Positions 1 to 11,600 of a stretch of DNA of 64,000 nucleotides are shown here, piece by piece (within the stretch, counting starts at the first letter, position 1; each line of letters starts with the position of its first letter). The notes beneath the pieces were generated by a model. It searched no databases, was not told where the DNA came from, and saw only the letters and a list, made by a program, of their open reading frames with translations. The stretch spans positions 868,001 through 932,000 of the forward strand of contig JADKHI010000001.1 of NCBI GenBank assembly GCA_016721825.1, written 5' to 3'. This DNA comes from Flavobacteriales bacterium (GTDB lineage: Bacteria > Bacteroidota > Bacteroidia > Flavobacteriales_F > PHOS-HE28). The position numbers were made by a program, and so were the translations under genes.

Positions 1-163
1 CAAAGGCAGCTATGACGATGCCATGAACAAGCTTAGCGACGGGCCCGGCAACCTGATCCGCCAAGTGGAAATGATCAAGTCGTTGGGCGCCAAAACCAAC
101 AAGGGCGTCAATCCGGCGTTGGTACAACGATCGCTCGAAGAACAAGCGGACGCGAAACCATGA
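1..163 (+). CDS. rmuC: RmuC family DNA recombination protein, C-terminal end (partial)
   Basis: The reading frame is open from the window edge (codons start at base 2) and ends in TGA at 161-163, giving the last 53 residues. The segment SYDDAMNKLSDGPGNLIRQV followed by EMIKSLGAK matches the conserved C-terminus of RmuC, a predicted nuclease-fold protein that limits DNA inversions and rearrangements. The stop overlaps the start of the next gene (ATGA at 160-163), so the two are probably co-translated. The catalytic core lies outside the window, so the call rests on this tail alone. Confidence 0.75.
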   Translation, partial: KGSYDDAMNKLSDGPGNLIRQVEMIKSLGAKTNKGVNPALVQRSLEEQADAKP

Positions 164-1443
164 GGCAGACCCTCACCCCTTTCCTGCTTGGCTTGGCCCT
201 CCTCGCGACCGGCTGCGGCTCCTCTTCTTCCACGACCTCCGCGCCGCGCGACACCACGACCAACGGATATGGGCGGGACGCTTCGCAGCTGCGATTGCAG
301 GCGAGGATCTACCATTCCTCAGCCACGAGCTCTTCGGTGTACTTCAAACTGCATACGGAGGACCTGCTCTACAAGAGCGAAGGCGGCGGCGGTCCCTTCC
401 GGGCCAATGTGCTGGTCACATACGAAGCTTATGCGGCCAATGGCTCCAAGCTACCATTGGACAGTGCTTCCACCTACGTGCGCGATCGCGGCGATAGCAA
501 AGACCCCGACAAGGAGCTGATCGGCAGCATGGAAATGAAGCGCAATGCCACGGCAGCATTCACGCTGAAAGTGACAGCGCGTGACCTGAACCGAGATCAG
601 GAGACCTTCGTTTACTTGCGCGTACCTGAGGCCCAGCTCGGCGACCGGAACGATTTCCTGCCGGTGGACGCCCGCACTGGGCTGCCCCTCTTCGATGACC
701 ACCTGGCGCAAGGTGGGCCGGTGAAAGTGATGTGCGAGCAACTTCCCGGCCGGACGCTGCAGTTGCGGTGGTACGACCAGCAGTTCAAGCTCCCGGCACC
801 GGTGTTCACGGAAGGCACGCCTGGACCCATCGACCTTTCGCCGGACAGCAGCTACACGATCACAACCAGTGACCGTGGCTCATTCGAACTGGATCTTCCA
901 CCAACTGGCTTCGTACACATCACACCGGATACGAGCGCTCAACGAGGCTACACGCTGTTCGTGCTGTCCAGCTCCTACCCCGTGATCCGCAAGGCGACGG
1001 AAATGCTGCCCCCCCTACGCTACATCACCAGCATGCAGGAATGGGAACGCATCAGCTCCGCCACGAACAAGCGTATGGCGGTCGAGAAGTTCTGGCTGGA
1101 TGCGGCCGGAGACCGTGAACGCGCCCGCGATGCTATCCGCGCCTACTATGGTCGTGTGGAGAGCGCGAACCGCAACTTCACTTCGCATGTGGAGGGCTGG
1201 CGAACGGATCGCGGCCTGGTGCACATCATCTTCGGCCCCCCAAGCACGGTGCGGCGCACGGAGAAAGGGGAAGTGTGGACCTATGGTGAAGAGAACAACT
1301 TGATGAGCCTGTCCTTCAACTTCCATAAGCGGAACGGGGACTTTACCGATAACGATTACGTGCTGGACCGCGACCCCATGTTCAAGGGGGCTTGGTACCG
1401 CAACGTCGAAAGCTGGCGCAACGGACGCTTCTATCAGAATTGA
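160..1443 (+). CDS. GWxTD domain-containing lipoprotein
   Basis: The 427-residue product begins with a lipoprotein signal (MRQTLTPFLLGLALLATGC, Cys19 the likely lipidated residue) and a Ser/Thr-rich linker. A beta-rich middle is followed by a C-terminal domain with the diagnostic motif GWRTDRG at residues 346-352, then HIIFGPPS and a GEVWTY segment, as in the GWxTD family common in Bacteroidota and Acidobacteriota. The biochemical function of the family is not known. The protein probably sits in the outer membrane, facing the periplasm or surface. The start overlaps the rmuC stop by four bases. The next gene, rlmB, begins 17 bases after its stop, so the three genes form one transcription unit. 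Confidence 0.85.
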   Translation: MRQTLTPFLLGLALLATGCGSSSSTTSAPRDTTTNGYGRDASQLRLQARIYHSSATSSSVYFKLHTEDLLYKSEGGGGPFRANVLVTYEAYAANGSKLPLDSASTYVRDRGDSKDPDKELIGSMEMKRNATAAFTLKVTARDLNRDQETFVYLRVPEAQLGDRNDFLPVDARTGLPLFDDHLAQGGPVKVMCEQLPGRTLQLRWYDQQFKLPAPVFTEGTPGPIDLSPDSSYTITTSDRGSFELDLPPTGFVHITPDTSAQRGYTLFVLSSSYPVIRKATEMLPPLRYITSMQEWERISSATNKRMAVEKFWLDAAGDRERARDAIRAYYGRVESANRNFTSHVEGWRTDRGLVHIIFGPPSTVRRTEKGEVWTYGEENNLMSLSFNFHKRNGDFTDNDYVLDRDPMFKGAWYRNVESWRNGRFYQN

Positions 1444-1460
1444 GCACACAGGAGAAGGAC

Positions 1461-2189
1461 ATGATCTGCGGCGTACGGCCGGTGATCGAGGCATTACGCA
1501 GCGGGCGCAACGTGGAACGCCTGCTCGTCCGCCGCGATGCGGGGGGCGAGGGCATTCGTGAACTCAAGGAGCTGGCCAAGGATCGGGAAGTGCCCTGGCA
1601 GCCTGTTCCCCCCGAAAAGCTGGACCGCTTGACCCGCACCGAGCACCAAGGCGTGATCGCGTTCCTGAGCCAGGTGGAGGAGCAGGACCTTGACGGTGTG
1701 ATCGCCCAAGCATACGACAAGGGTGAAGACCCCTTCATTGTTGCCTTGGACAGCGTGACGGATGTGCGCAACATGGGGGCCATTGCCCGGAGTGCGGAGT
1801 GTTTCGGAGCACATGCCCTTCTGGTACCCAAGCAGGGTACCGCACGGTTGGGGCCTGATGCGGTGAAAAGCTCCGCTGGTGCCTTGGTGCGCAAGCCCGT
1901 TTGCCGGGTCATGAGCCTGACCGATGCCTTGAAACGCGCCCGCGAGCACGGCCTCCGGATCGTGGCCTGTACCGAAAAAGGGGATGTCAGCCTGGCAGAT
2001 GCAGACCTGACAGGGCCGATCGTGGTGGTAATGGGTTCCGAGGAGACCGGCATCAGCCCCGCCATGCTCCGCTTGGCCGATCAACTGGTACGGATCGACA
2101 TGGCCGGGAAGATCGGCTCGTTGAACGTGTCCGTGGCCACCGGGATCGTGCTGAACCAGGTGCTTCAGCGCCGCCTGAAGCAGAATTGA
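1461..2189 (+). CDS. rlmB: 23S rRNA (guanosine-2'-O-)-methyltransferase RlmB-like, SpoU/TrmH family
   Basis: The product (242 aa) is a SPOUT-fold methyltransferase. It has an N-terminal substrate-binding domain (GVRPVIEALRSGR), motif 1 DSVTDVRNMGAIARSA near residues 97-112, motif 2 VMGSEETGI at 190-198 and motif 3 SLNVSVATGIVLNQ from 220. RlmB methylates G2251 of the 23S rRNA peptidyl-transferase centre, but related SpoU enzymes act on other rRNA or tRNA sites, so the exact target is inferred. The frame is open further upstream to 1392, but that stretch lies inside the previous gene. ATG 1461 is preceded by AGGAGAAGG, one of the few Shine-Dalgarno-like sites in this window, and was chosen for that reason. 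Confidence 0.88.
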   Translation: MICGVRPVIEALRSGRNVERLLVRRDAGGEGIRELKELAKDREVPWQPVPPEKLDRLTRTEHQGVIAFLSQVEEQDLDGVIAQAYDKGEDPFIVALDSVTDVRNMGAIARSAECFGAHALLVPKQGTARLGPDAVKSSAGALVRKPVCRVMSLTDALKRAREHGLRIVACTEKGDVSLADADLTGPIVVVMGSEETGISPAMLRLADQLVRIDMAGKIGSLNVSVATGIVLNQVLQRRLKQN

Positions 2190-2219
2190 CCGACAGGCCT
2201 TTTCAACCTTTCGTCGTTC

Positions 2220-2260
2220 GTTCCGGTCAGTTCGTCGCCTAAAACCGGAACCTTTTTCTT
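2220..2260 (+). terminator. Rho-independent terminator after rlmB
   Basis: An 8-bp perfect stem (GTTCCGGT at 2220-2227, ACCGGAAC at 2244-2251) with a 16-base loop is followed by a T-rich run at 2253-2260. It lies 30 bases after the rlmB stop and separates the rmuC-GWxTD-rlmB unit from the adhesin operon. Confidence 0.65.
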
Positions 2261-2327
2261 CTTCCCGGGGTACAAAGGTCCGCTTGCTAGGAGATACTCA
2301 GCTCCTGCGGCCTTTACGAACGGGACC

Positions 2328-2690
2328 ATGGACAATACGTTTTTCGCACGGGTCGCGGCCTTTGTGGCCTTGATCCTGGTGATGGTGACAGGCCTAAGGG
2401 CCCAGACCCCCACCACGCCTTCGATCGCCTACCAGGTGAGCGGATTGAACCCGGATATGCGGGATCAACTGGCTCAAGCGCTGCATCAACAGGGCATCAT
2501 GCGCATCGCCTTCGCCTGCGTGCCAGCCGGCATTCTGGTGTTCGAGCCGTTGAACGGTGGCCTGCGCGCCGATCTGCAGCAACAAGTCGAGGACCTCATG
2601 TCCCAATACGTCGGTCGATCCAGTATCGCTGTATCCACCCTTGACCGGAACCAATTGGAGGCCCATTGCGCTGGCGTCCGCAACCAGTAG
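2328..2690 (+). CDS. Small secreted protein of unknown function, first gene of the adhesin operon
   Basis: This 120-residue protein carries a signal peptide (hydrophobic residues 7-23, cleavage likely after GLRA before QTP). I recognise no family. The mature part alternates predicted strands and helices (strand near IAYQVSG, helix MRDQLAQALHQQG, strand MRIAFACVP, strand GILVFEP, helix LRADLQQQVEDLMSQ). That order resembles a ferredoxin-like or heavy-metal-associated-type fold, but there is no CxxC metal site, so this is only a suggestion. Its stop is 9 bases before the ATG of the giant SprB-repeat gene, so the two are almost certainly co-transcribed. A role in folding, export or surface display of the adhesin is an inference from position only. 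Confidence 0.7.
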   Translation: MDNTFFARVAAFVALILVMVTGLRAQTPTTPSIAYQVSGLNPDMRDQLAQALHQQGIMRIAFACVPAGILVFEPLNGGLRADLQQQVEDLMSQYVGRSSIAVSTLDRNQLEAHCAGVRNQ

Positions 2691-2699
2691 TCCGCGGCC

Positions 2700-5600
2700 A
2701 TGAAGACCACACATTTCCTTCTCGCCTGTCGTTCGCTTCTGGTCGCCGCACTTTCGGCGACCGCGCTCATATCGAACGCCCAGCTCTTGGTGACCCCCCA
2801 GACCGACCTGCAACAGCTGGCCGCGTCGATCACTGGCCCTGGCGTTCAGATCAGCAACCCTTCCATCACCTGCCACGCACTTGGATTCGGCGAGTTCAGT
2901 TTCACTGGCAGCCAGCTTGGTGTTGATGAAGGCGTGATCCTGACCACCGGTCGCATCACCGACGCTCCTGGTCCGAACAACAACAATGGCGGCTCGAACT
3001 GGTTCGGGCAGGGTACCCCTGGTGACACGCTCCTCAACATCGTGACCGGTCGTTCGACGCGGGATGCATGCAAATTCGAGTTCGACATCATCCCCGTTGG
3101 TGACAGTCTCTCCTTCGACTTCGTGTTCGCCTCGGAGGAATACAACGAGTGGGTGGGCTCACAGTACAACGATGTGTTCGGCTTCTTCATCAGCGGTCCT
3201 GGCATCGTGGGAGATCCGGGGGCTGGCAACGAGCACAACATCGCCATCGTACCCGGCGGCAGCCAGGCTGTGACGATCAACAACGTGAACAACGGTAGCA
3301 ATTCCAGCTACTACTTCGATAACGTCGGTGGCTCGCAGATCCAATACGACGGTTTCACGAGGAACCTGACCGCTAAAAGCGTGGTCACTCCCTGCGGGAC
3401 GTACCATTTGAAACTCGTCGTGGCCGATGCTTCCGATCGGGCATACGATTCCGGTGTGTTCATCGACAAGGTGGAAAGCAACAACATCACCATGGCGGCC
3501 TATACGGCCAACGGAACCCCGGACATGGTGGAAGGCTGCAATCCCGGCTGGGTGCGTTTCACACGGCCCTTCCCCCGCCCCACCCCGCTCACCATTCAAT
3601 ACTATATCAAGGGCACGGCGATCAACGGCACCGACTATTCCGCGATCGCACCCATCAGCCCCAATTCGCCGAAATCGATAACCATTCCAGCGAACCAGAC
3701 CTATGTGGACCGCCCAGTGAACCCGCTGGCGGACGCCTTGAACGAACCCACGGAATACCTCACGTTCATCCTTGGCAACCCGTTCTGTCCAGCGCAGAAC
3801 CTCGACACCCTTCAGTTCAACATCGCCGATACGCTCATCGCCACGATCTCTCCTGGGAACGTGGTGATCTGCCAGGGAGATTCCGTCCAGTACCACGTCA
3901 CCGGTGGTCAGAACTATGTCTGGAGCCCTTCGAGCAGCGTGAGCGACCCGAGCAGCGCGGACCCCTGGATCCACCCTGCGAGCAACACCAACTACACGAT
4001 CACCATTTCCGAAGGCACCTGCACGCGTACGCAAACGCGTTTGGTGCGGGTGAGCAAGCTTGCGATCAGCGGTGTTGTCACACCGCCGCTCTGCAACGGT
4101 GATGCGAATGGCGCCATCAACATGAGCCATGCGCTCGGGTTCCCTCCATACACCTACTCGTGGACCGGTCCGAACGGATTCACCTCCAGCACGGAGGACA
4201 TCACCGGCCTCGAACCAGGCACCTATACGGTGGTGGTGACGGACGCTGCCTGTTCACGCACGCAGAGCTTCAACGTGATCGCGCCAGCAGTTCTGACCAC
4301 AAGCATCACGCCTTCGATCCTGCCTTTTGGCCAGAACATCGCCTGCAATGGCGGTAACACGGGTGACATCGCCACGACGATCGGTGGAGGGACGGCACCT
4401 TACACCATGGCCTGGAGCGGACCGAGCAGCTTCAGCAGCTCCTCGGCCAACATCAACGGGTTGATCGCGGGCAACTACGTTCTGACAGTGACCGACGCCA
4501 ATGGATGCGTATCCAACGCGAACGCCACGTTGACCCAGCCGCTTCCGATGACCGCTTCGATCACCAGCACAACCGCGGTGACCTGCTTCGGAGACAACCT
4601 CGGAAGCGCCACGGCCGCAGCGATCGGTGGGATCCCACCCTACGCGTTCGCTTGGGGCACAATGCCGGCACAGAACACCGCCACCGCCACCAGCCTTGCT
4701 GCTGGTAGCTATCCTGTGACGGTGACCGATGGCTACGGGTGTCAAGCCAGTGCCACCGCCACGGTGGTCGGCCCTGTATCTGCGCTCAACACCTCGCTGA
4801 GCTCGCAGACCAACGTGCTCTGCTTCGGCAACAACACCGGTGCAGCGTCCATCAGCATCAACGGCGGCAGCGCACCCTATTCCACAACGTGGAACACCAC
4901 GCCCGCACAGAACGGCACAAGTGCAGTGAACCTTCCCGCTGGCACATGGACCACGACCGTGACCGATGCGAACGGATGCTCCACGACACGCGACGTCACG
5001 ATCACCCAACCAGCCGCAGCGCTTTCCGCGAACGTGTTCACCCAAACCAATGTGAACTGCTTCGGCACCGCATCCGGTAGTGCCACGATCAGCGTTAGCG
5101 GAGGGACTGGTCCTTACACGTATCTGTGGAACACCACGCCCGCACAGAACACGGCCACGGCCAACAACCTGGGTGCTGGAAACCACATCTGCACGGTCCG
5201 CGATGTGAACAACTGCCAGACGACCGTTGGAGTGACCATCACGCAACCCGCAGCGGCACTGAGCAGCAGCATCGGCGCACAAAGCAACGTGAACTGCTTC
5301 GGAGGAAGCACCGGCAGTGCCACTGTGAACGCATCCGGTGGAACCTCACCGTACAGCTTCAGTTGGAACACCACTCCGGCACAGAACACGGCCACGGCGA
5401 ACAACCTCGTTGCCGGAACATGGACCTGTACCATCACGGACGCCCAAGGCTGCACCAACACGCGAAATGTCACCATCACACAACCCACAGCTGCGCTTAG
5501 CACTTCGCTCAGCGCGCAGGTGAACGTGAACTGCTTCGGCAACAGCACAGGTAGCGCGACCGTTGCGGGCAATGGCGGCACTGCGCCTTATACCTATGGC

Positions 5601-8600
5601 TGGAACACGGTACCTGTTCAGAACACGGCCATGGCGAGCAACCTGGCAGCTGGCACATGGATCTGCACGGTCACTGACTCACAAGGATGCACTGCAACAC
5701 GCAGCGTCACGATCACCCAACCCGTTGCTGCGCTGAGCGCTTCGACCAGTGCACAGACGAACGTGAACTGCTTCAGCGCGAACACCGGCAGCGCCACTGT
5801 GACCGCGAACGGTGGAACCTCCCCTTACAGTTACAGCTGGAACACGGCACCGGCACAAAGCACGGCCACGGCAAGCAACCTCACAGCCGGAACATGGACC
5901 TGCATCGTGACCGATGCGAACGGATGCACGGCCACACAGAACGTCACCATCACCCAGCCCGCGGCAGCGCTCAACACTTCGATCAGCGCGCAAACGAACG
6001 TGCTGTGCTACGGCAATGCGACTGGTACCGCCACCGTGGTTGCCAATGCAGGCACCCCACCCTACACCTTCAGCTGGAACACCACTCCAACGCAGAACAC
6101 GGCCACCGCGACCGGCCTTACAGCAGGAACATGGACCTGCACTGTGACCGACGCGAATGGATGCACGGCCACCCGCAACATCACCATCACCCAACCGGCG
6201 ACCGCACTCACCAGTTCGCTCGCGACCCAGACGAACGTGAACTGCTTTGGCAACAGCACGGGCAGTGCAACGGTCGCAGGCAATGGAGGCACCACTCCCT
6301 ACAACTATAGTTGGAACACGACGCCTGCACAGAACACGGCCACCGCGAACAACCTCAGTGCAGGAACGTGGACATGCACGATCACCGATGCGAACGGTTG
6401 CACCACCGTACGCAACGTCACGATCACCCAACCCGGAACGACCTTAAGTGCTTCCCTCGCATCACAGACGAATGTGAACTGCTTCGGCAACGGGACCGGT
6501 AGTGCAGCTGTAAGTGTGAGCGGAGGTACACCTTCTTACACCTTCAACTGGAACACCACGCCGCCGCAGATCACCGCCGCTGCCAGCAACCTCATCGCCG
6601 GAACTTGGACCTGCTCCGTCACGGACGCTCAGGGTTGCAGCACCGCGCAGAACGTGACCATCACCCAACCCGCTGCTGCACTGAGCACATCGATCAGTGC
6701 GCAAGCGAACGTGCTCTGCTTCGGCAATACGACGGGCAGCGCAACAGTGGCGGCCAATGGTGGAACAGCGCCGTATGCTTTCAACTGGAACACAACGCCA
6801 GCGCAGAACACGTCCTCGGCTTCGAACCTGGCCGCTGGCACTTACATCTGCACCGTGACCGACGCGCTGGGTTGCAGCACTGCACATTCCGTGACCATTG
6901 CCCAACCTTCCGCCGCGCTCACCATCACCGGCACGGTCAACCCTGCCACATGCGGCGGTGCGGCCACTGGATCGGTGAACGCCACCGTGACCGGTGGATC
7001 CGCCCCTTATACCTACAGCTGGACCGGCCCAGGAAGCTTCTCAGCGTCGACCGAGGATATCACCAACTTGGTATCCGGAGTCTATGCCCTCACCACGACA
7101 GATGCGAACGGCTGCAATACGACGCAGAGCTTCAACGTCGGACAACCCGGGCTCTTCACTGTGAGCGGTACCACGAGCAGTTTCGTTGGCGGGTACGAGG
7201 TGAGCTGCGCGACCGCGACGAACGGCACCATCGCACAGACCATCAGCGGCGGCACTCTACCATACACCTTCACCTGGACCGGCCCTGGCAGCTTCAGCGC
7301 CAGCACGGAGGACCTCAGTGCTTTGGCCGCTGGCACCTATACCATGGTGCTCACTGATGGCAACGGCTGCTCCACTTCCGCCACGTACACCCTTGATGCA
7401 CCAGCCGTGCTCAACGCTTCCCTGAGCGCTCCTACGGTTGTCGGTGGAACGAACATCAACTGTTCCGGCGCTTCAACCGGATCGATCAACGCTACGATCG
7501 TCGGAGGAACGACACCGTTCGGCCTTAGCTGGAGCGGCCCAGGAAGCTTCACGAGCACGAACGAGGACATCTCCTCACTCATCGCAGGAACATATGTGCT
7601 CTCCATCACGGATGCGAACGGATGCACAGCCAATGCGAGCACGACCCTAACGCAGCCAACTGCGCTCACCGCCACGGCCAGCATGACCACTGCGGTCAGT
7701 TGTTTCGGCGGTAACAATGGAGTTGCTTCAGCCTCCGCGAACGGCGGCACAGCTCCCTACAGCTATGCTTGGAGCACTGCACCTGCACAGAATGGAACGT
7801 CGGCCACCGGCCTTGCAACGGGACCATACACCGTACTGGTGACCGATGCCAACGGATGCACGACCACTTCAAACGTATCGATCGCTCAACCTGCGGCAGC
7901 GCTCAGCGTGGCCATCAGTGCGCAAACGAACGTGCTGATCTTCGGTCAAAGCACTGGGAGCGCGACAGCGTCCGCCAGCGCAGGCACCGGTCCGTACAGC
8001 TATTCTTGGAACACCACGCCAGTGCAGAACAGCGCCACCGCCATCAACCTGGCGGCAGGCAGCTATACGGTAACAGCGACCGATGCCAACGGCTGTAACA
8101 CTTCCACGACCGTCATCATTGGTCAGCCGGCGAACGCACTGAGCGCGAGCATTGCCGCACAGACGAACGTGCTCTGCTTCGGCAACAGTACGGGTAGCGC
8201 CACAGCTGCAGCCGGCGGAGGCACTGCCCCTTACAGCTATTCTTGGAACACTGTTCCTGTGCAGAACACGGCCACGGTGACCGGGCTTACTGCGGGCACC
8301 TGGACCTGCACGGTGACGGATGTCAACGGTGCCATCACAACGGTGCAGGCCATCATCGGTCAGCCTGTCCTGGCGCTCAATACAAGCATCTCCGCACAGG
8401 CCAACGTGGACTGCTTCGGAAACGCGACCGGTAACGCAACCGTTAACGCAACCGGAGGCACTCCTCTGTACACCTTCGTGTGGAACACCACTCCCGCGCA
8501 GAACACCGCTGCCGCGACCGGACTCCCGGCCGGCTCATATTCCTGCACGGTGATCGACAACAATGGTTGCTCAAGCATCCAGAACGTGGTGATCGCGCAA

Positions 8601-11600
8601 CCTGCTGCATCACTCTCTGCTTCCATCGCATCGCAGACAGCGGTCAGCTGCTTCGGCGGATCGAACGGAACCGCTTCCGCTAACGCGACCGGAGGCACAG
8701 CGCCATACACCTTCAGTTGGAACACGACACCCGCGCAGATCGGCAGCACGGCCACGGGGCTCGGCGCAGGAACATGGACCTGCACGGTGAACGATGCCAA
8801 TGGCTGTGGCACGAACGTAAGCGTGACGATCGCCCAACCTGCATCCCCGCTCAGTCTGTCCATCGGAGCTGCACAGCAAGCCACTTGTGGTATTCCGAAC
8901 GGTTCTGCAACCGCGGTCCCCTCCGGTGGCACCGGCCCCTACTCGTACTCTTGGAACACCGCCCCATTGCAATCCGCAGCCACGATGACCGGTGTGAGCG
9001 CGGGAAGCTATACGGTGACCGTAACGGACGCCAATTCATGTGTGGCCGATGCAAGCACAACGATCACTTCTCCTTCGGGTCTCGGTATCAGTGTAGTGAA
9101 CACGGTTGGCCAAAGCTGCTTCGGTTCTTCGAACGGGCAGGCCACAGTGTCCGCCAATGGTGGCATCGCTCCCTACACCTTCGCTTGGAACACGTCGCCT
9201 GTTCAGACCAGCGCGACGGCCGTTGGACTCACCAACGGTAACTACACGGCTACGGTGACCGATGCTTCCGGATGCACGGCTCAGATGAATGTGCCAGTGA
9301 ACGGTCCTACAGCTGCGCTCGCGAACACGATCACTAGCGTTACCGACGTGCTCTGCTTTTCCGGAAGTACAGGTGGAGCCACAGTAAGTGCATCCGGTGG
9401 CACTTCACCTTACACCTACTCCTGGAATACGCCGACGCCGACGATCGGCAACGTACTGAGCGGCGTTCCTGCTGGAACGTACACGGTGAGCGTAACCGAT
9501 GCCAACGGTTGCAATACAGCAACGAACGTTACCATCACCCAACCGGCCCTGGACATCTTCACCTACGTTGAGAGCTACCAACACGAATCGTGTTTCGGCG
9601 CGAACGATGGTTGGGTCACCGTGCAGATCGGAGGCGGTAGCGGAAGCTTCTCCGTGGAATGGAACACTAACCCTGTTCAATATGGAACCACGGCCACGGG
9701 ACTGGGTGTCGGCTTCTACACCGCAACCGTGACGGACAATAACGGATGCTCTGTTCCGAAGTACTTCCCAGTCATCGTCAATGGCCCTTCCGCAGCGTTA
9801 AGCATCAGCACGGTGACCAGCGATCACGATGGTCTGGCCATTTCCTGCCCTGGCGGCAATGATGGGAGCATCGATGCGACCGTAACAGGTGGCACCGGAC
9901 CCTATCAATACACATGGACAAGTGCGCTTGGGGCCACCTTCAACAGCCAGGACATCCAATCGCTGAGCGCCGGATCGTACTCCCTCACGAGCACTGATGC
10001 CAATGGGTGCACGACCTCAGCCACGGTGGTCCTTGGGGAACCTTCACCCATTGCGATCACCGCATCGATCATCACTGCGGCTTGTCAGGCGAGCAGCACT
10101 GGTGCCATTGATGCTACGATCAGCGGAGGCACCGCACCCTTCACGGTCGCATGGAGCGGACCGAACGGGTTCTCATCCGTCCAACAGGACCTGACAGCCC
10201 TTGCGGCCGGCATATACACTGTGGTCGTTACGGATGCGCATGGCTGCACGACAACATCCTACTTCGACGTTACTGAACCAGGCCTCATCAACGTCACCGG
10301 TTCCACCAGCTTGTATAACGGTGGTGTGAACGTGAGCTGCAGTGGTTCTTCCGACGGCAGCATAGATGCGACCATCGCGGGAGGCGTAGGACCTTACACG
10401 CTGCTTTGGAACGGTCCTGCCGGCAGCACTTACTACACGGAGGACATCGCAGGACTCACAGCAGGCAGCTATTCACTTAGCGTGCAGGACGCCAACGGTT
10501 GTGCCGCTCTGACACAGTTCGTTCTCACCCAGCCAGCAGCCCTGACGACGCAACTGCAGAACACGTTGTTCAATGGTGCGGACCTTAGCTGCTCCAATGC
10601 TGGCGATGGCGTGATCGAAGCCACGTTGATCGGTGGCACACCAGCGCTCACCTATGCCTGGTCAGGACCCAATGGATTCAGCTCAGCGAGCGAGGACATC
10701 AGCGGCCTTTCCGAAGGCACCTACACCTTGCAGACCACCGACCTGAACGGTTGCGTGTCCAACGCCGCCATCACACTGAACGCCCCGATGCCGATCGATG
10801 CCAGTGTAGCAAGCCCGACGTTCAACAGCGGCAGCAATGTGAGCTGCGACGGTGAGAGCGACGGCAGCATCACGGTTGTGCTCACGGGTGGAACAGGCAT
10901 CATCAGCACGGTATGGAGCGGTCCGAACGGTTTCAGCAGTACCGACCTTACCCCGAACGGCCTCGAAGCCGGAACGTACACCGCGACCTTCACCGACGTG
11001 AACGGTTGCACAAGCACGGCCAGCATCACCCTTACTGCGCCGGACCCAACCTCGCTCTTCGCAAGCACAAGCATGTTCCCCAATGGAACGTCGGTCTCAT
11101 GCGCAACTGCGAACGATGGCACCATCGACCTACTGGTCGCCGGAGGTGCTGGGAACGTGAGCTATCAATGGACCGGACCGAACGCCTTCACGGCCAATAC
11201 AGAGGACATCATCGGTCTGATCGCCGGCACCTATTCGATCTCCACCATTGACGGCAACGGATGCACGGCCACACAGAGCTATACGCTCACGGCCCCGGCT
11301 CCTTTGTTGGTCTCTGAAACCGTTGTGCCTGCGGCTTGCTTCGGAAGCAATACGGCCGCGATCGACCTGGCCATCACAGGAGGGACATCGCCCTACGACA
11401 TCCTCTGGAGCGGTCCGGGGGCTTTCTCAGCCACCACTGAAGACCTGACGGCACTTTACGCTGGGGTCTACGTCGCCAACATCACCGATGCCAATGGATG
11501 TGACCTGACATACCCGGTCACTGTGACCCAGGCGAACACCTTCCAGGTCACTGCCACCTTGAGCACATATCCAGGAGGGTTCAACGTGAGCTGCGCCGGC

